Shown here: positions 1 through 12,194 of the stretch, piece after piece
Layout: each line of letters begins with the position of its first letter
How positions within the stretch are numbered: the first letter of the stretch is position 1
Origin: Laetiporus sulphureus 93-53
Taxonomy: Eukaryota > Basidiomycota > Agaricomycetes > Polyporales > Laetiporaceae
Direction of reading: 5' to 3'
Length of the DNA stretch: 64,000 nucleotides
Assembly: GCF_001632365.1 (NCBI RefSeq)
Contig: NW_024468523.1
Coordinates: forward strand, 124,001 to 188,000
Made by a program: the position numbers and the translations under genes
The notes under the pieces: generated by a model
What the model was told of the DNA's origin: nothing
Seen by the model: only the letters and a program-made list of their open reading frames with translations
The model's database searches: none

Positions 1-1139
1 GCGTGGCATCGCATTTGGTCATTGCTAACACATGTCTCGTGCTTCCGTCCATCAGGAGCGCCAGATGGATTTGGTTGAAGTCTTGGGCTTTCTGCTGATG
101 CTTTCAACGATGGAGCTTGGCAGAGTACGCCATAATCATGAACGCTCTTTTCCATGATTGACGCTTGAAGAATACAGGAATATTCCACGGAGCAGTTGAG
201 CGCTACCCAAGTCGCAATGCTCACAGACCTGCGAAACTACGGACTGATATGGCAACCTAATGTATGTCTCCTTTGCCGACTGAGCGGATTCGGTAGCGAA
301 CAATCCATCATCTACAGCCGTCCTCGCGCCGCTTTAGCCCATCCCGTCTTGCTACCACTCTGACATCTCATTCGCCTCCGCTGCCATCTTCACATAACTC
401 AGGCTTGGGAACTCAGTCCGAAGGCTTCATTGTTCTAGAAACCAATTACCGCTTGTATGCGTACACAGGTGCGCCATCAGGGTCTTCTTCTCGAACCAAT
501 GACATATGTTTTTTTCGTAGATAATCCTCTACAGATTGCCATTCTGAACCTTTTCGTCACATTGAAATCTCGGTTCCCAAACCTGGTCATTGGAGCAATT
601 ACCCGCGAAAGTGTGAAGAAGGCACTTGCCAACGGAATTACCGCAGATCAAGTACGTATCAGGCATGGACTCTCTCGATTCAATCGTGATTGATTGCTGT
701 ATCTCGAATGAAGATTATTAGCTACTTGACTGCACATGCTCACCCACAGATGCGAAAAAATGTATGCTTTTACAGGATATTTTCTGGATAGAGCTTATCA
801 TACAACAATCATGCAGAGACCTCTCCTGCCGGTGACGGTGCAAGATCAGATCCGACTCTGGGAGCTGGAGAAAAATAGGTTGAAATCTGAAGAAGGTTCG
901 TCTTATCATATGTATTACACGCATTCGCTAGCACATCTGGACACTGATCTTCTCTGCCAACAGGGTATTTATATACCGCATTCGCTTCTCAGGCCGATTA
1001 CGAATACGTTCTCAATTACGCTAAGCAGCTGGACGTCGTGCTTTGGGAAAACCCGTCAAAGCGGTGTTTCTTCGGCAGTTTGGATGGACACGCGAACATA
1101 CGAGGGTTCATCGAGAGGAGGACCGCCGGCAACGCTTAA
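1..1139 (+). CDS. TFB2: TFIIH subunit TFB2/p52, C-terminal part (5' end outside the window)
   Basis: TFB2 (p52, human GTF2H4) is a core TFIIH subunit that anchors the XPB helicase for transcription initiation and nucleotide excision repair. Spliced exons I can support are about 55-124, 178-261, 318-468, 521-651, 714-761, 817-895 and 964-1139; the phases join without a break and end in TAA. Diagnostic family segments are [65 protein letters not shown] and the C-terminal [20 protein letters not shown]. The last part is the domain known to contact XPB. The N-terminal half lies upstream of base 1. It is convergent with the WOPR gene. Introns are 52-68 nt. Identification is firm; the first exon boundary near base 55 is tentative. 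Confidence 0.93.
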
Positions 1140-1460
1140 ATAGATCATATCAGGATCATCTGGCACTGCCCATCTTACAGATGGTTTCGAATCTCTAAGA
1201 ACTATCTATCGTGCGGCCCTACGTGTGCTGGCCCGACGGTGACGTCCTCGCCGGCACTGTTCAAGTCGTCAGCATTTTGAAAGGTAACTAATACGAGCCC
1301 GTGACGTGGTCGTAATTGCGCAGATTCGCGAGAAACCGTACAGCGAATTGTGTCTGGCATTAGAGTCTACGGTGAGTGCCGAGTCCTTTGGAAACGAAGC
1401 GCTACAGGTGCGTATGATGAATTGAAGGAGCATCTATTCCTGGAGAACAGCGCAAGCCAG

Positions 1461-3086
1461 TCAGCTCGGTAAATGACGGACGCCGTGTGAAGCGCACACG
1501 GCATGGGATACCGGAGGTACCTGGTATAACGAGTGACCTGATTCATGTCCCCATGACCACATTGGATGGTACGAGCGGGAGCGAATGCGGTCTCGTTCGC
1601 GTCCCTCTGGATAATGGATGCAGGGAAACCCCGTGCCAGGGGGTGCTGAGCTGACTTGCTGCTGATTCATCGCAGGAACGCCGGGCGCCCAAGATGGCTC
1701 GATCTGGCCCGGGATGTCAAGCCGTGGCATGTGCTGGTCATATGCGCGGTCCATACTTGCATGGGTTGGGGCATGATGAACCCACGCGTCCTCTTTCTGC
1801 ACGTGGGATGGGTGCAGATGGCTCGGGCTCGTCTGGGCATGGTACATTGTCGAAGCGTTCGGAGACATCGAGAACGATTCTAGCGCGGTAGGGTACGTCG
1901 GGGACCATGATGAAGGCACTATCTGGTCCGTTGTATGAGGGATCTGTGGCGGATCTGGGGAAGACATGGAGCGGTTTATCTCCGCAAGTCGCGATGGATA
2001 GAGGTTGTTGTATTGCCTAGGCCTGCCATGGATTTGATATGAAATGGTCGGAGACTGGGTTCGTGTGAACTCCGACAGTTCGGTCGGCGAGGCATCTGAA
2101 GGGTGTTCTCCCATATATCCCGTAGCAGCTGGAGAGCTTAGCCTAGCCAAGGGGGCCGCTGTACCGAGGGCTTTTTTGCACTGATTATCAGCGCCATCGC
2201 TTTCATCGCTAACGTCATCGATGTGGCGAAGCTGATCAGAGTCTCAGTGAGTCCAGATAACTAAAGCTTCGCTCACAATTGGGAAATACCGATGCGTTGC
2301 CCGTCGAGCTTGAGTGGATAGCGGAAGTTCGCGGACTGCAAAAGCTCGGCGGGTATCTTCAGCGCCATCAAATCCGACCGACTGGTTGGCCTGTGAAGCC
2401 GTCCCGAATGGACGTCTTCTTGCGTGAAGTATGATATTAGGTGATGATCAGAGCCATTTATCTTGACCGTTATCGTCTGGGACCTTGACTTAGTCTTCTA
2501 ATTGTTCCACAGATGACACTCAAACGCTCGCCTTTTTTATCAGCCCGTTTGGCTTTAACGTTATATGGCTCTCCACAGGATGACCACTCTGTGAACCGTC
2601 AGAAGAGTCCGAGACTTGATGTGAACTGCGGAGGATGTTTCGGTCGGCGACCTCTCGGTAGATCTGATGAAGGCCAGCTTAGATGAAAGCATTTCTTCGA
2701 CAATGGCGTAGATCTCGACGGGTCACGTACCAGGAAGTTCCCAGATATACGCGACTGCGACCAGGTTAACCCCTCCGTCCACCGCTTGATGCCGCTCTCC
2801 TCGACGCTAAAAACGAACACTGCTCCGCTCCTAATCATGGATCTCCTCTCGAGCTCGTTGAAACGTCGAGTGACACGAGGTAGCACTCCGCGACGGGCCG
2901 CCTGACCGCCAGATGATACCGTATGATTGGCGCGATGGGGAAGCCGTTGATAATAATACGTCAGCCGGATGGTCAGGATGCCAGAGCAAAATTGAAACGA
3001 ACCTCAATGAGACGCAGAGCATCTTCAGTTGTGTCGACATATCCATAGAACGGTTGGACGTCCGCAGTCGTACCGGAGAGTGGCAT
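1461..3086 (-). CDS. WOPR-domain (Gti1/Pac2 family) transcription regulator
   Basis: Fungal WOPR proteins (Wor1, Ryp1, Sge1, Pac2) are DNA-binding regulators of morphology, development and secondary metabolism. Exons on the minus strand: 3003-3086, 2731-2901, 2532-2663, 2290-2476, 1461-2242; phases close to give about 451 aa. The first WOPR box is in exons 1-2 (GYVDTTEDALRLIEAARRG, then VTRRFNELERRSMIRSGAVF and GIKRWTEGLTWSQSRISGNF). The second box is in exon 4 (HLISYFTQEDVHSGRLHRPT). The 260-codon last exon is rich in Ser, Pro and His and looks disordered, as in family members. The third intron appears to start with GC rather than GT; a GT donor 6 nt downstream would also keep frame. The start is the first ATG before the conserved GYVDTTEDA. 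A very long gene-free region lies upstream. Confidence 0.93.
2477..2531 (-). other. Probable GC-AG intron in the WOPR gene
   Basis: Splicing AAA AAG to ACG across this 55-nt interval joins GLIKK to TITVKING, matching the usual GLIKKT pattern of the family. The donor would be AAG/GCGAGC and the acceptor cccag. A GT donor 6 nt downstream also keeps the frame and adds two residues, so the choice needs RNA evidence. Confidence 0.5.
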
Positions 3087-6000
3087 AGTGCAAGAGAGAG
3101 ACGAGGAGGTTATGCAAGATTATGCTGGGGTTGGAAGTGAACCGGGAGAAAGAGATTCCGTTTTATGGCTGCGAGCCATCCTGCACTCCAGGAACTTACC
3201 CTTCTTGAGACGGTTTTCCTACCCAAGAAGTTATTGCGGAAGCACACTCGCATCAAATGCGTCCGGATTACGGGAGAAGTTCTGAGGCGTCCGGCACCTA
3301 CCAGCTTGCAGGGTCACTCTACGAAAGGCTTGTCAAGACTGTGACGGCGTGATACTTCGAATATTGACACACCCCGCGTAGCACCTCGCGGCACCAACTC
3401 GGCGTCAATCCGTAAAGCATCAAGCGCATGTGCCACCTAAGCAATGCGTCAGGGAATGGTCCTATCTACCTAATGAATGCCACGCTACGGCTCCATGGCA
3501 CTAGAGCACAGCTCGATAATTATCGCAGGCGTGTCAAGCCATGGATCACATGCAGGCCCCGAAATGTGGAACTAGCAACGGTTCCCTGTTCTGAACTGGG
3601 CCAGAGATATAAATCGTAGCCAATCGTAGTTTTCCATCTTGAAAACTGGCCCTAGCGCACAGCGAACGCATTGTTCGATTACACATACAATTAGGTCCTC
3701 GGAAGAGAAGGACATCTCATAGCCAGATAGTAGCAGCGAGCACGTTTATTCTCGAGTTGCTGGAGCCAGTAAGTGTACAATGACAAGAGCCGTGCAGCTG
3801 ACATAAGCGGCTCTTCATGTACGGACTGAGGGGGCAACTTGTCCGACTTGTGCCTCATTGGGAGCCATCGTGATGGAAGCTGCGCGGAACCCACGAGAAA
3901 GAATAACGGCCCTTCGCATGCCCAACTCAAGGCGGTCGTGTGAAAATGAGGCGTATACATAGCACCGACATTGCCTGCTCGGACTGGTGCCCAGCGGTGC
4001 TTGCGGCCTATCTGCGGCTTCCATTGATACATATCTCCTGCCTGACCATGTGCTTTCTCACAGTCCATCAGCTGGCGACAGCGACGACGGCCTCCAAACT
4101 GCGAGAGCAGAGAGCACTCCCATTTTCGGCTCCTCAACGGTCGGCATAATCCTGTCGTCGCTGAATACAGAACAGTGCTCACGTTGACATTCCGCAGCAT
4201 TCAAAGTCAGCGAGCAGGCATAAAATGGTATGGAATGCCGAGTACCCCTTGCTCGATTCGAAAGAAGCGACAGATTAAGTACTATACCGCCACCACCGCT
4301 GTCGTCGGTTGTCGGAGAACGGTGCTTAGCATGCATTCTACGCGTGTACTGCACCCGCGATGAACGTTATGGGCAGAAGGACTTATCAATCCTGACATGC
4401 TTGTCGATCTCGCCTAGTAGCACGGACCCTATTGATACAGGGTAGCTGCTGAAGGAGGCATACTACTGCTGATGCGCCAACCATCAACGTTTCGGACACC
4501 CGATGTAATGACTTGCATTCACCACGCGGACAGATACATCTTCCAAAAATCATAACAGCACGAGACGGCGGTCGTCTTCGCGGGACGTCTTCCGGGCCCT
4601 CTTCCGTGAGCGTTGCAACCGACCTTCTTTTCAATTCTCACATCTGCAAGCGTGCAAATTTGCAGCACTTTGCCATGCATGTCAAAGTTTGGCGCTCATG
4701 ATGAAATTCTGGTTGACTTCTTGTCAGATTCTGTATCGCAAGACACCGCTCAACCGCCGATGAAGATTGTCGACCGTGCAGTAAGTCTACCGTGAACAGA
4801 TCTCGCGTCATCGAGTCCATCTCAAGATGGCGACAAGACTCCACATCATGACAGCACATTGACGTCCTCGAACTCATGACCGAACAGAGGTGGATGGATT
4901 GCTCGCCTATTGGATCGCTCTCGGAGCCGCCAAACCTGCCATCTAAGCTTCAGTGTCATCCTCGGATTCGACTTACTGGTAGATCGGAAGATCAAGCAGA
5001 TGGTGCGAGCGTGGAGTTCAAGCGTGCATTTCCAATGGAAGAGACTCTACATCAGGATTCAGTCGATCCTTTCCAGGGAGGCGGTGTCGCCAGATTGGTC
5101 CAGCTCAGTAGCCAGACACAGTGAGGGTTTCGCGCCCAACCTCAGAGGCTAGCGAAACTCATCTGTCACATTTTTGTCTGACGTCATTCACACACGAACC
5201 CTGCCTTGTGAACTGCTTTTCCGGGCATGGAATGTATGTATGCATCACGCGAGTGCTCATGACTCGTCGACAACAAGGTTTGCTCGGTCCTGCCCTTCCA
5301 ATTGACACCGAAGCTCAACTACGCCGAACAGAAGGGTCTGGACAAAGGCGGCTGACAAGGGCAGAGAGTCACAGAACGTCAGCGGTGACCGCGGCGAACA
5401 CTTGAACGTGCAAGCCGCGCTCCAATGTCGGCTACGGAGAAGAGTAATCCGGCTGTGGTCAACGTAGAACGGATGTGTCCGATGAACGCCTCGGATCGCC
5501 AGGCGCACTATCAGGGCGAATACGGAAGAACCGCTTATCACAACGGCTCAATTCGGTGAGAATATTACGTCGCACGGTTATTGTTTTTCTTACTGTGAAT
5601 ACGTCCATGAGACTTCTGTAGATCGAAATCGGCTAGGTGTGCCGAGCGCTCCGTCATGGGTAGCATGTAGTGCGCTCTGGTAGACGACTTGCGTTGTGAG
5701 CAAACTGTGATATCAAGCCATACCCATCAAGGAGTCGAGGCAGTGCCTGGTGTGGCGCAATATCGAGCAAGGCAAAAGCCTTGATCGTCGTTCATCGACC
5801 CATTCTTGTTCGCGGGAGAAGGCCGCGCAATAACATATCTAGAATCTCAGCGGCGCAATAGGAATGCCCCAATACGGCAATTACCTCCGACTAAACCAAA
5901 TCTTACAGCATGCAACAAACGTTTAGAGAATGTGGGTGCGACTTTGCCCTAGACGTCGGCAAATCTATTGCAAGGTTCTTTGCGGCTGATTCAGTCCCTT

Positions 6001-7576
6001 CACACAGATGAAACAACCCCCGGATTAGAGCGAACTTTGCGTGGCAAAGTTCTGGCGGCGACTTGAGAGAATGGTCAATATCCACCAGGAAGCCCATGTA
6101 CTGCCTGCGGCTACATAGTCGACCCGCTCCACAAGATTCTTGAGGGGCTCCAGAGGTCTTCGTATGACGAGATAGGCACGGAATGCGTCGCGTGGCATTG
6201 CGGCGCGACAATTTGCTGGAGATCCCAGCTGGCACAAAGATGATGACAGAGACGAAATACGTTGATTACCGATATTTCCTTGAGGGCGCGTTGGGCACTT
6301 CCAATAGGTTGGGCCGTACAAACCTCTCTGGTGAGTGGGTCAGGTTCCTGGGCCGGGCCGCGCTCCCTCATGAAGTCATTCCACGGCGTGTTATAGCACC
6401 TGCCTATGCGACCGAGCTCCGTCGCCCCGCGTGGCGAATGAGAAGGCCTACGGCCTTTTCATGCTAGCCTGGTCCGTCAAGCACGTAAGACCACCGTGAG
6501 CGAGAACCGGCATCGTTACAGCTTGGACTTCACGATTCATGTAAATCACGAAGCATCCTCGCGGAAACTACACGATACCAACCGGTCGATGCCTCGGGTG
6601 AACGGTTGAAAAGGAAAGGCGGTATCTACGTTTTTAGTCACCGAGATGAATGACGGCAAGATAGGTAAGATCCGCTCGACAAGCATTCCACGCGCATGCC
6701 TGGGAACAACGGTGTTTTCCGGTAAGTAAAATCTGCACCATTGTACTGGGTCGCAAGTCGCACTCGTTTGGTAGTCAAGGCAAAATATAGCACATTCGAG
6801 AATCAGTAAGCCGGACAAAGCTCCCGAGAAATCTCGTACTGAGGAAGGCATTGCGATGACAGCATATTCTGAAACCCAATCTTCTTTTCAATTGGCTGAT
6901 GGCCTGCAAAAGCCCGTCCAGACCCATGATCAAATTGTCGTGCTGTATACGTGAGGTCGCTCAACGTCACCGCAACGGGTGCGCGTCGATATGCCGATCA
7001 CTGTTCTGGAGAGGTCCGGACGGTTCTGGCAGAAGCAGGGTCAGTCCGGAAATTCGCAGCTCCGCGAGCTGATCATAGATGAAACAGTTGGACCCATTTA
7101 GCTCAGTCTGGATTACAGCCATCTGGTACTGCGTCCCTGAATCTCCTCAGCAACGACATCTTCCATCACCTGACGAGCGGCTCTCCTGTGGATGTCCACG
7201 TGAAGCACGACAAGTTGATCTGATGAAAACTTCAGTTGATATGTTGATATGATGCACGCCACAGTCCCACCCAGTCCGACTCGTTGAGATCCTCAGACGA
7301 CGGTCAGAGCGAGTTGGTTGAAATCGGAACCTGACCTAAGCAATGCGATTACACTAAAGTACTACCTGACTACAGACGTAACACCAGTATACTATGGACT
7401 ATCAAGATCATGGTAAGCTTCAATCTCCACGTCAGCGTGATATGTCCTGAGCCGGATCGCGGTTGACGACAGGCATACGCGACAGTGTGAGGTTTCTAGG
7501 GTACACTGATGGCGCTGTTTCCTGTCAGGATCAAACGCGAAGAATTGTGCTTCCTCGCGTGGCGGATTGGCGACGT
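3087..7576. other. Long gene-free stretch between the WOPR gene and the terpene synthase
   Basis: About 4.5 kb with only short, overlapping open frames on both strands, none of which shows a recognisable domain, a splice-consistent extension or biased composition. It contains the whole upstream region of the WOPR gene and the 3' flank of the terpene synthase. Long regulatory upstream regions are known for WOPR master regulators such as Candida WOR1, so this may be regulatory or carry a non-coding transcript; that is inference only. Confidence 0.5.
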
Positions 7577-8935
7577 CTAAACAAATCCAACCACCGGCAG
7601 CAAAGGCACCTGCAGGCTCTTCCTAATCTTCGGTCCATCCTTCCCGAAGTACCTCTCAGTCATGAAACTCCACTCCGCGTTGGCGATGATCCAGTCTTCC
7701 AGGCCCTGGATGTACTGTTGAACCTGTGCATCGACCTCAGGACCCCAGGACGGCAACGCCGTCTTGCCTGCAAGGAATCGCTCTACGGTTTTGTTGCACA
7801 GGTCCGCAGCGTAATCAACGGCTGCCTGTCGCTCGATACCGAGAGTCCGCATGAGTACAGGCACGAGATTATGCGACTGCGAATGCGACGTGAGGAAGGC
7901 ACAGGAAGACATAAAGAAGCGCAACATACATCCCCTCGTGATTGTTCTCTGTTGTATGAAAGGATGTCCTATACATAGAAATGTTGTCAGATCTCCTTGT
8001 TACATTCGATAGGATCTAATATAGTTGATGGTCATCGATCTGCTCAGGGGTAAATGCGCGGTCGGACGCACAGCGCGTCTATACCAACAGCTGGAAGTGT
8101 TGACGCCCACCTCGTGGCACCAGAGCGCAAGTAGGCGAATGCCGAAAGCGTTCAGACAGACCGGAATAGAAAGTCGGTGAACAGAAATGACTCACATTAG
8201 CCCAGCTGACACAGTCGTTAGTGGCGTTCAAGAGGCCTTGGATAGCAGGATGCTCATAGACCTCGTTAGGAAGGTCGATGCCTGCAGCGTATTCGATGAG
8301 GGCGAAGCCGGTCTTGCATCCACTCGTACTGCGTCGCAAATCGATGTAGGCTTCGAGCTCTGGAATGCTGTTTGATGCACGGTCGGCAGCCTGTTGCATG
8401 ATGGCTTTGAAATACAAGCCCATCGTATAGATGAAGCGTTCCTTGCAGTTCGGACCGACCGTCTTGAGCATCCTCGTCCACCATCTGGGAAGAGAGCGTC
8501 ATGAACATGCTGCCGAAATTCAACATGATACAAGTGAATGATTGATACGCACGATTTAGCAGTTCGAGCTGCGATAGTGTCAGAATGGAAGGTGTCCGGA
8601 TGACGCAACGTGTTCATAACAGCCTCCTCTAGACCCTTCGTCCCGGTTGTGTCGAATTCGTCGCTCCAATCGTCGAGATTGAACAGAAAGCTCATGAAAT
8701 CCGAGCATACCCTGAGCTCATCGGGACCTGACTCGGCATAGCACATGCCGCACAATAGGCCAGCATTGAGGCCAATGAACTTGGCCCGTTGCTTCTCCGA
8801 GAAGTTCCCGTACTCCAGGATGAAGGCATCCGAATCGGCAGACACGAATCGGGTATAAGGGTTCAAGCGGATCGGGAAGGGGATGGACTTCATGAGATCT
8901 GGGAAAGTGATGATCTCTTGCTTGCAGTCTGACAT
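7577..8935 (-). CDS. Sesquiterpene synthase (class I terpene cyclase)
   Basis: Cyclises farnesyl diphosphate to a sesquiterpene in the cytosol; the product cannot be read from sequence. Exons: 8553-8935, 8196-8484, 7930-7968, 7577-7876; phases close to exactly 336 aa, the usual length for basidiomycete enzymes. The metal-binding aspartate motif is DDWSD at residues 88-92. The NSE triad is NDILSYNRE at about 224-232 and is built across an intron: exon 2 ends with N224 and the 39-nt exon 3 supplies the rest. The downstream RY pair is at 312-313 (TERYFG). No essential residue is missing. No P450 or transporter is next to it, so it does not sit in an obvious biosynthetic cluster; its nearest neighbour upstream in the window is the WOPR regulator. 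Confidence 0.95.
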
Positions 8936-10973
8936 GGTGAATGCTAATCGACGCGAGAGACGAAGGCGCAGGTGGGTCAGATCGTGGGGAGATGGATCGA
9001 CAATTGGAAAGGGGAGGACTCTTGCTGAACCCGGGTGGAGAACGAAGGGAAACTGGCGATGCAGGGGCAGCACATAGGTCTTATAAAGGTGCTAGACCCG
9101 TTGTGGGCGCATAGAGAAGCAGTGGAAAGGTCGATAGGGCCATTGGTATAAGAAATCCACTTCAGAAAGGTCCATCGGAACAGTCCTATAAAAAAATCCT
9201 TACCCAGGATGGCGGGTTGGGACCTGTTGCTGCGCGCTAGCAGGACATGCTCCGAGACGCTGACCCCAACCGGGAGCAACGAGGCGCATCATGGATTCGA
9301 GACATCGCTTGTGATTTAGCGTCCACCTTCCAACCAGGCCGAGCGCTAGACAGCTGGAACAGTGCGCTTGCCTTGCATAGGATCAGTGCACCGTTGGTCA
9401 TGCGTGTTTGAAACCGTGCCCCCGCTAGATTACTCAACCGAATGAGCAGCGTCTGAGACCTGCAACATGGGCGAGCACTATTCGCCTTGCATGCCGATCT
9501 ACTGATTACGTACCGTAGCGACTGATTACCCGTGGCATTCGTCCCTGATTGCTGAGGAACGTGTTCTGGACCTAAATGGAAAAAACGAACCCAGCATGAA
9601 ATGCAATCAACTCAGAAACCGCCTGCAGGCGCTAACCGTTCTCCGCGCAACTGAGTTCACTCTAAGTGTTCCTTACGCATTATGGCTTGAGAGCGAGGCA
9701 TTTCATACCGGCTCTCATGGAATGCCAGGATAATGAACTAGCAGTTGTTGCGGTATCAAGTTCTGTGCTCATGGCTGGCTTTCTCCCAGTGGTCATCCAG
9801 TCAAACCTGATCGCTCGCATGATCAGGTGTCATTGGGGCCTTTCGGAGAGTATGCTGCCCGAGTAACATTTAGCCGCGCAAATTGACGACCAGATACCGG
9901 CTAGCGCAGCGTAGCATCCTTTCTTCGTGCCTCGCGGTACACGCTCGCCTCAGGACAGTTCTAAGTTGCCAAGCGTGAGCCCAAGCTATTCAGTCGGTTG
10001 AGTTCATCAGGCCAAAAGCCGCTTTGCCACCTCAACCTTGCTTGATGGCATCCATTTGGTCCGATGGTTGAAGCGAGTTAGCTGTTAGGCGACTCGTACA
10101 GTATGGCATGACGTTGAGACGTACAGAAGGTGTCTGTCCACGGCTTCTGATCCCTGTAACAAGAGAAGATGTCAAGATTGCTCGTCTCGGCGCATCGGAA
10201 GTCCGAGAGACTGGCTGGTGATTGATGTCGTTGCTGCTGGCCGCAAGTTTGAGTCTGTGGGAAGTAGGAAACCTACAGCACTGAGCCGGAGGCAACGGGC
10301 GTATACATTAATGCGGATCGCAAAAAACGGCGTCGGAACTATACCAGCGGGAATCTCTCGCACTTACTTAGCGCAACTCGGCAACTGCAAAGTGACCATT
10401 TGTATCGCATCCAGAATAGGACAGATCCGTCATCGCATCTTGCGTTGCTCTGGAAGGCGACGCTACGGGCCCAGACAGCACCTACGCCGTATGCTCATAA
10501 TGGAGGATAAGATGAGGCAAACTCGAACGGTCAAAGGCTAGCCGCGTGTTACCAAGCTTCGGACGCCGGAAGACACGATGTTAATCACACAATTCCGCTG
10601 AGCTTTCCCTAGCCGTAGCCTGGAAGGCCCACTGTTCACGGGCTAAGTATCTTCATCGGATAATTTGCTATTCGCGGACAACCACAGACGGCCATCCAGG
10701 CGCTCCATCCTATCCGGACAGAGCAGAGTTTATGCGCTTATTGGAAGGCGGATTGGCGTGATATTTGGGTTGGATGCGAAGAAGGGGAGGCGGAGGAAGG
10801 CTGAATGCAGAAAGTTTGTGACACGTGGCGCCATCATTGCCGGGTATCGGCAGTTGCAACTCACACTTGGACTCCTTGGACAATCACGAGCAGTCAGGTA
10901 TGCGGACGATCCTCTACATGCCGAGTGGTTTTTATGAATTTAGTTTGAAGGAGACAGAGAGCGAGAGCGAATT
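8936..10973. other. Intergenic region, terpene synthase promoter side
   Basis: About 2 kb between the divergently transcribed terpene synthase and HSBP1 genes. It holds the candidate TATA element near 9080. I see no coherent coding frame, no repeat and no RNA gene in the rest. Confidence 0.5.
9079..9086 (-). promoter_or_regulatory. Candidate TATA element of the terpene synthase
   Basis: TTTATAAG on the minus strand, 144 nt upstream of the start codon of the sesquiterpene synthase, in the spacing expected for a TATA box with a leader of about 100 nt. Position and sequence only; no transcript data. Confidence 0.35.
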
Positions 10974-11462
10974 ATGCCTGCGTCGTCATCAGCGCTCCCT
11001 CTCAATGTGACCCCTTCACCCGCACCATCCAGAGCAGCAAACACAACGCCAGCTGCAGCACCAGGAACGACAACGCCAGCCAAAGCGACATCCAATCCAT
11101 CGGACATATCCAGTCCGCATGAACTGACCGCTTTTGTGAGTCGCTCACGAGTGGCGTTATACATGTATCTCTAATGCCCTGTCTCTCCTCGATACGACCT
11201 CCAGGTTGAATCGCTCTTGGAACAGCTAGACGCCAAATTTGACGACATGTCTGGCCAGATGCTTGAGCGTAGTGAGCAGGTCTTGTTTTGACTGAGTGAT
11301 TTGTAAACGGTCGCTGATTCGCTTGTAGTGAACCAGATGTCTACACGTGTGGATGCGTTGGAGGCTGCAATACAGGACATCATCAACGGGGATGCGGGGG
11401 CAAATCCGCCCAGCATGCCACAATCACCATCCACCAGTCAACGACGAGTCGCTAGCTCGTAG
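10974..11462 (+). CDS. Heat shock factor-binding protein 1 (HSBP1) homolog
   Basis: HSBP1 is a small coiled-coil protein that trimerises and binds heat shock factor, damping the heat response. Exons 10974-11135, 11205-11271 and 11329-11462 join in phase to 120 aa. The core helix reads ELTAFVESLLEQLDAKFDD, then MSGQMLERMNQMSTRVDALE, the family signature with heptad spacing. A low-complexity Pro/Ala/Thr N-terminal extension of about 45 residues precedes it, so the protein is longer than the roughly 76-aa animal form; an internal ATG start is possible but not needed. A short Ser-rich tail follows. Convergent with GET4. Confidence 0.93.
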
Positions 11463-12194
11463 CCAACGTACAACAGCATGTTGGAGCATTCAATATCAGT
11501 TTTTATGGTGAGGCGCACGGGGATTTGGACTACGCATATGATGTGCATGCAGGCGTCTGCATAAAGTATAGGTGTTGCACTCATTTGTCAGGAATATACA
11601 AGCCGTGACCCACTGCAGCCGATGTTGCATCTCGAATCTCATAGTCAATGAACGACATGATCGCTCTCTTATAGGACTTCCTTGTATACGTAGCATATTA
11701 AAAATCTTGTGAGCCGTATTATGCGTTTCTCGCAGCAACTAGAGAATTGGGACCAGTGAACGCTGTTTACTGAGATATGTCTGAACACAGCGTCCGCAGT
11801 GGTCGACACGATGCTTCCGCTGCCGCTTGCAAGCGGCCGGTGCGGCTTCATCAGGCACGGCGAACCTCATTTTTGCTCCATGGAACGCGGCAAAGTGATC
11901 TGATACGGCGAACACGGTGTCCAGGAAATATGCGCGAGATCCACGCACATAGCGCGCTTTTCGCCTTGCCGCAGCGCCATTTTTCACTGTTCGACTACGC
12001 CTATTGCAGCGTCGAATTATTTGATGCATGGATGAAATTTCAAACGGCGGAGAAACACATTGCTATCATGTACAGTCATCACATTATGACTATTCGGCAA
12101 ATCCGCTTGCACGGCACTATCGCTCGCTGATCAGCGTGTCAAACACGCCTTCAGGATAGTCATCGAGGTCTACGTGAGGACCATGCGTACCACG
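11463..12194. other. Intergenic region between HSBP1 and GET4
   Basis: 732 bp between two convergent genes. Short open frames occur on both strands but none has a recognisable product or splice continuation. I see nothing else in it. Confidence 0.5.

Noticed and set aside
1656..1891. Plus-strand frames opposite the last WOPR exon
   Set aside because: Short shadows of a well-supported minus-strand exon.
3691..4200. 169-codon minus-strand open frame in the gene-free region
   Set aside because: Random-looking composition, overlapped by equally long frames on both strands, no domain and no splice continuation.
11777..12130. 117-codon plus-strand frame between HSBP1 and GET4
   Set aside because: No domain, overlapping frames on the other strand, unusual composition for this genome.
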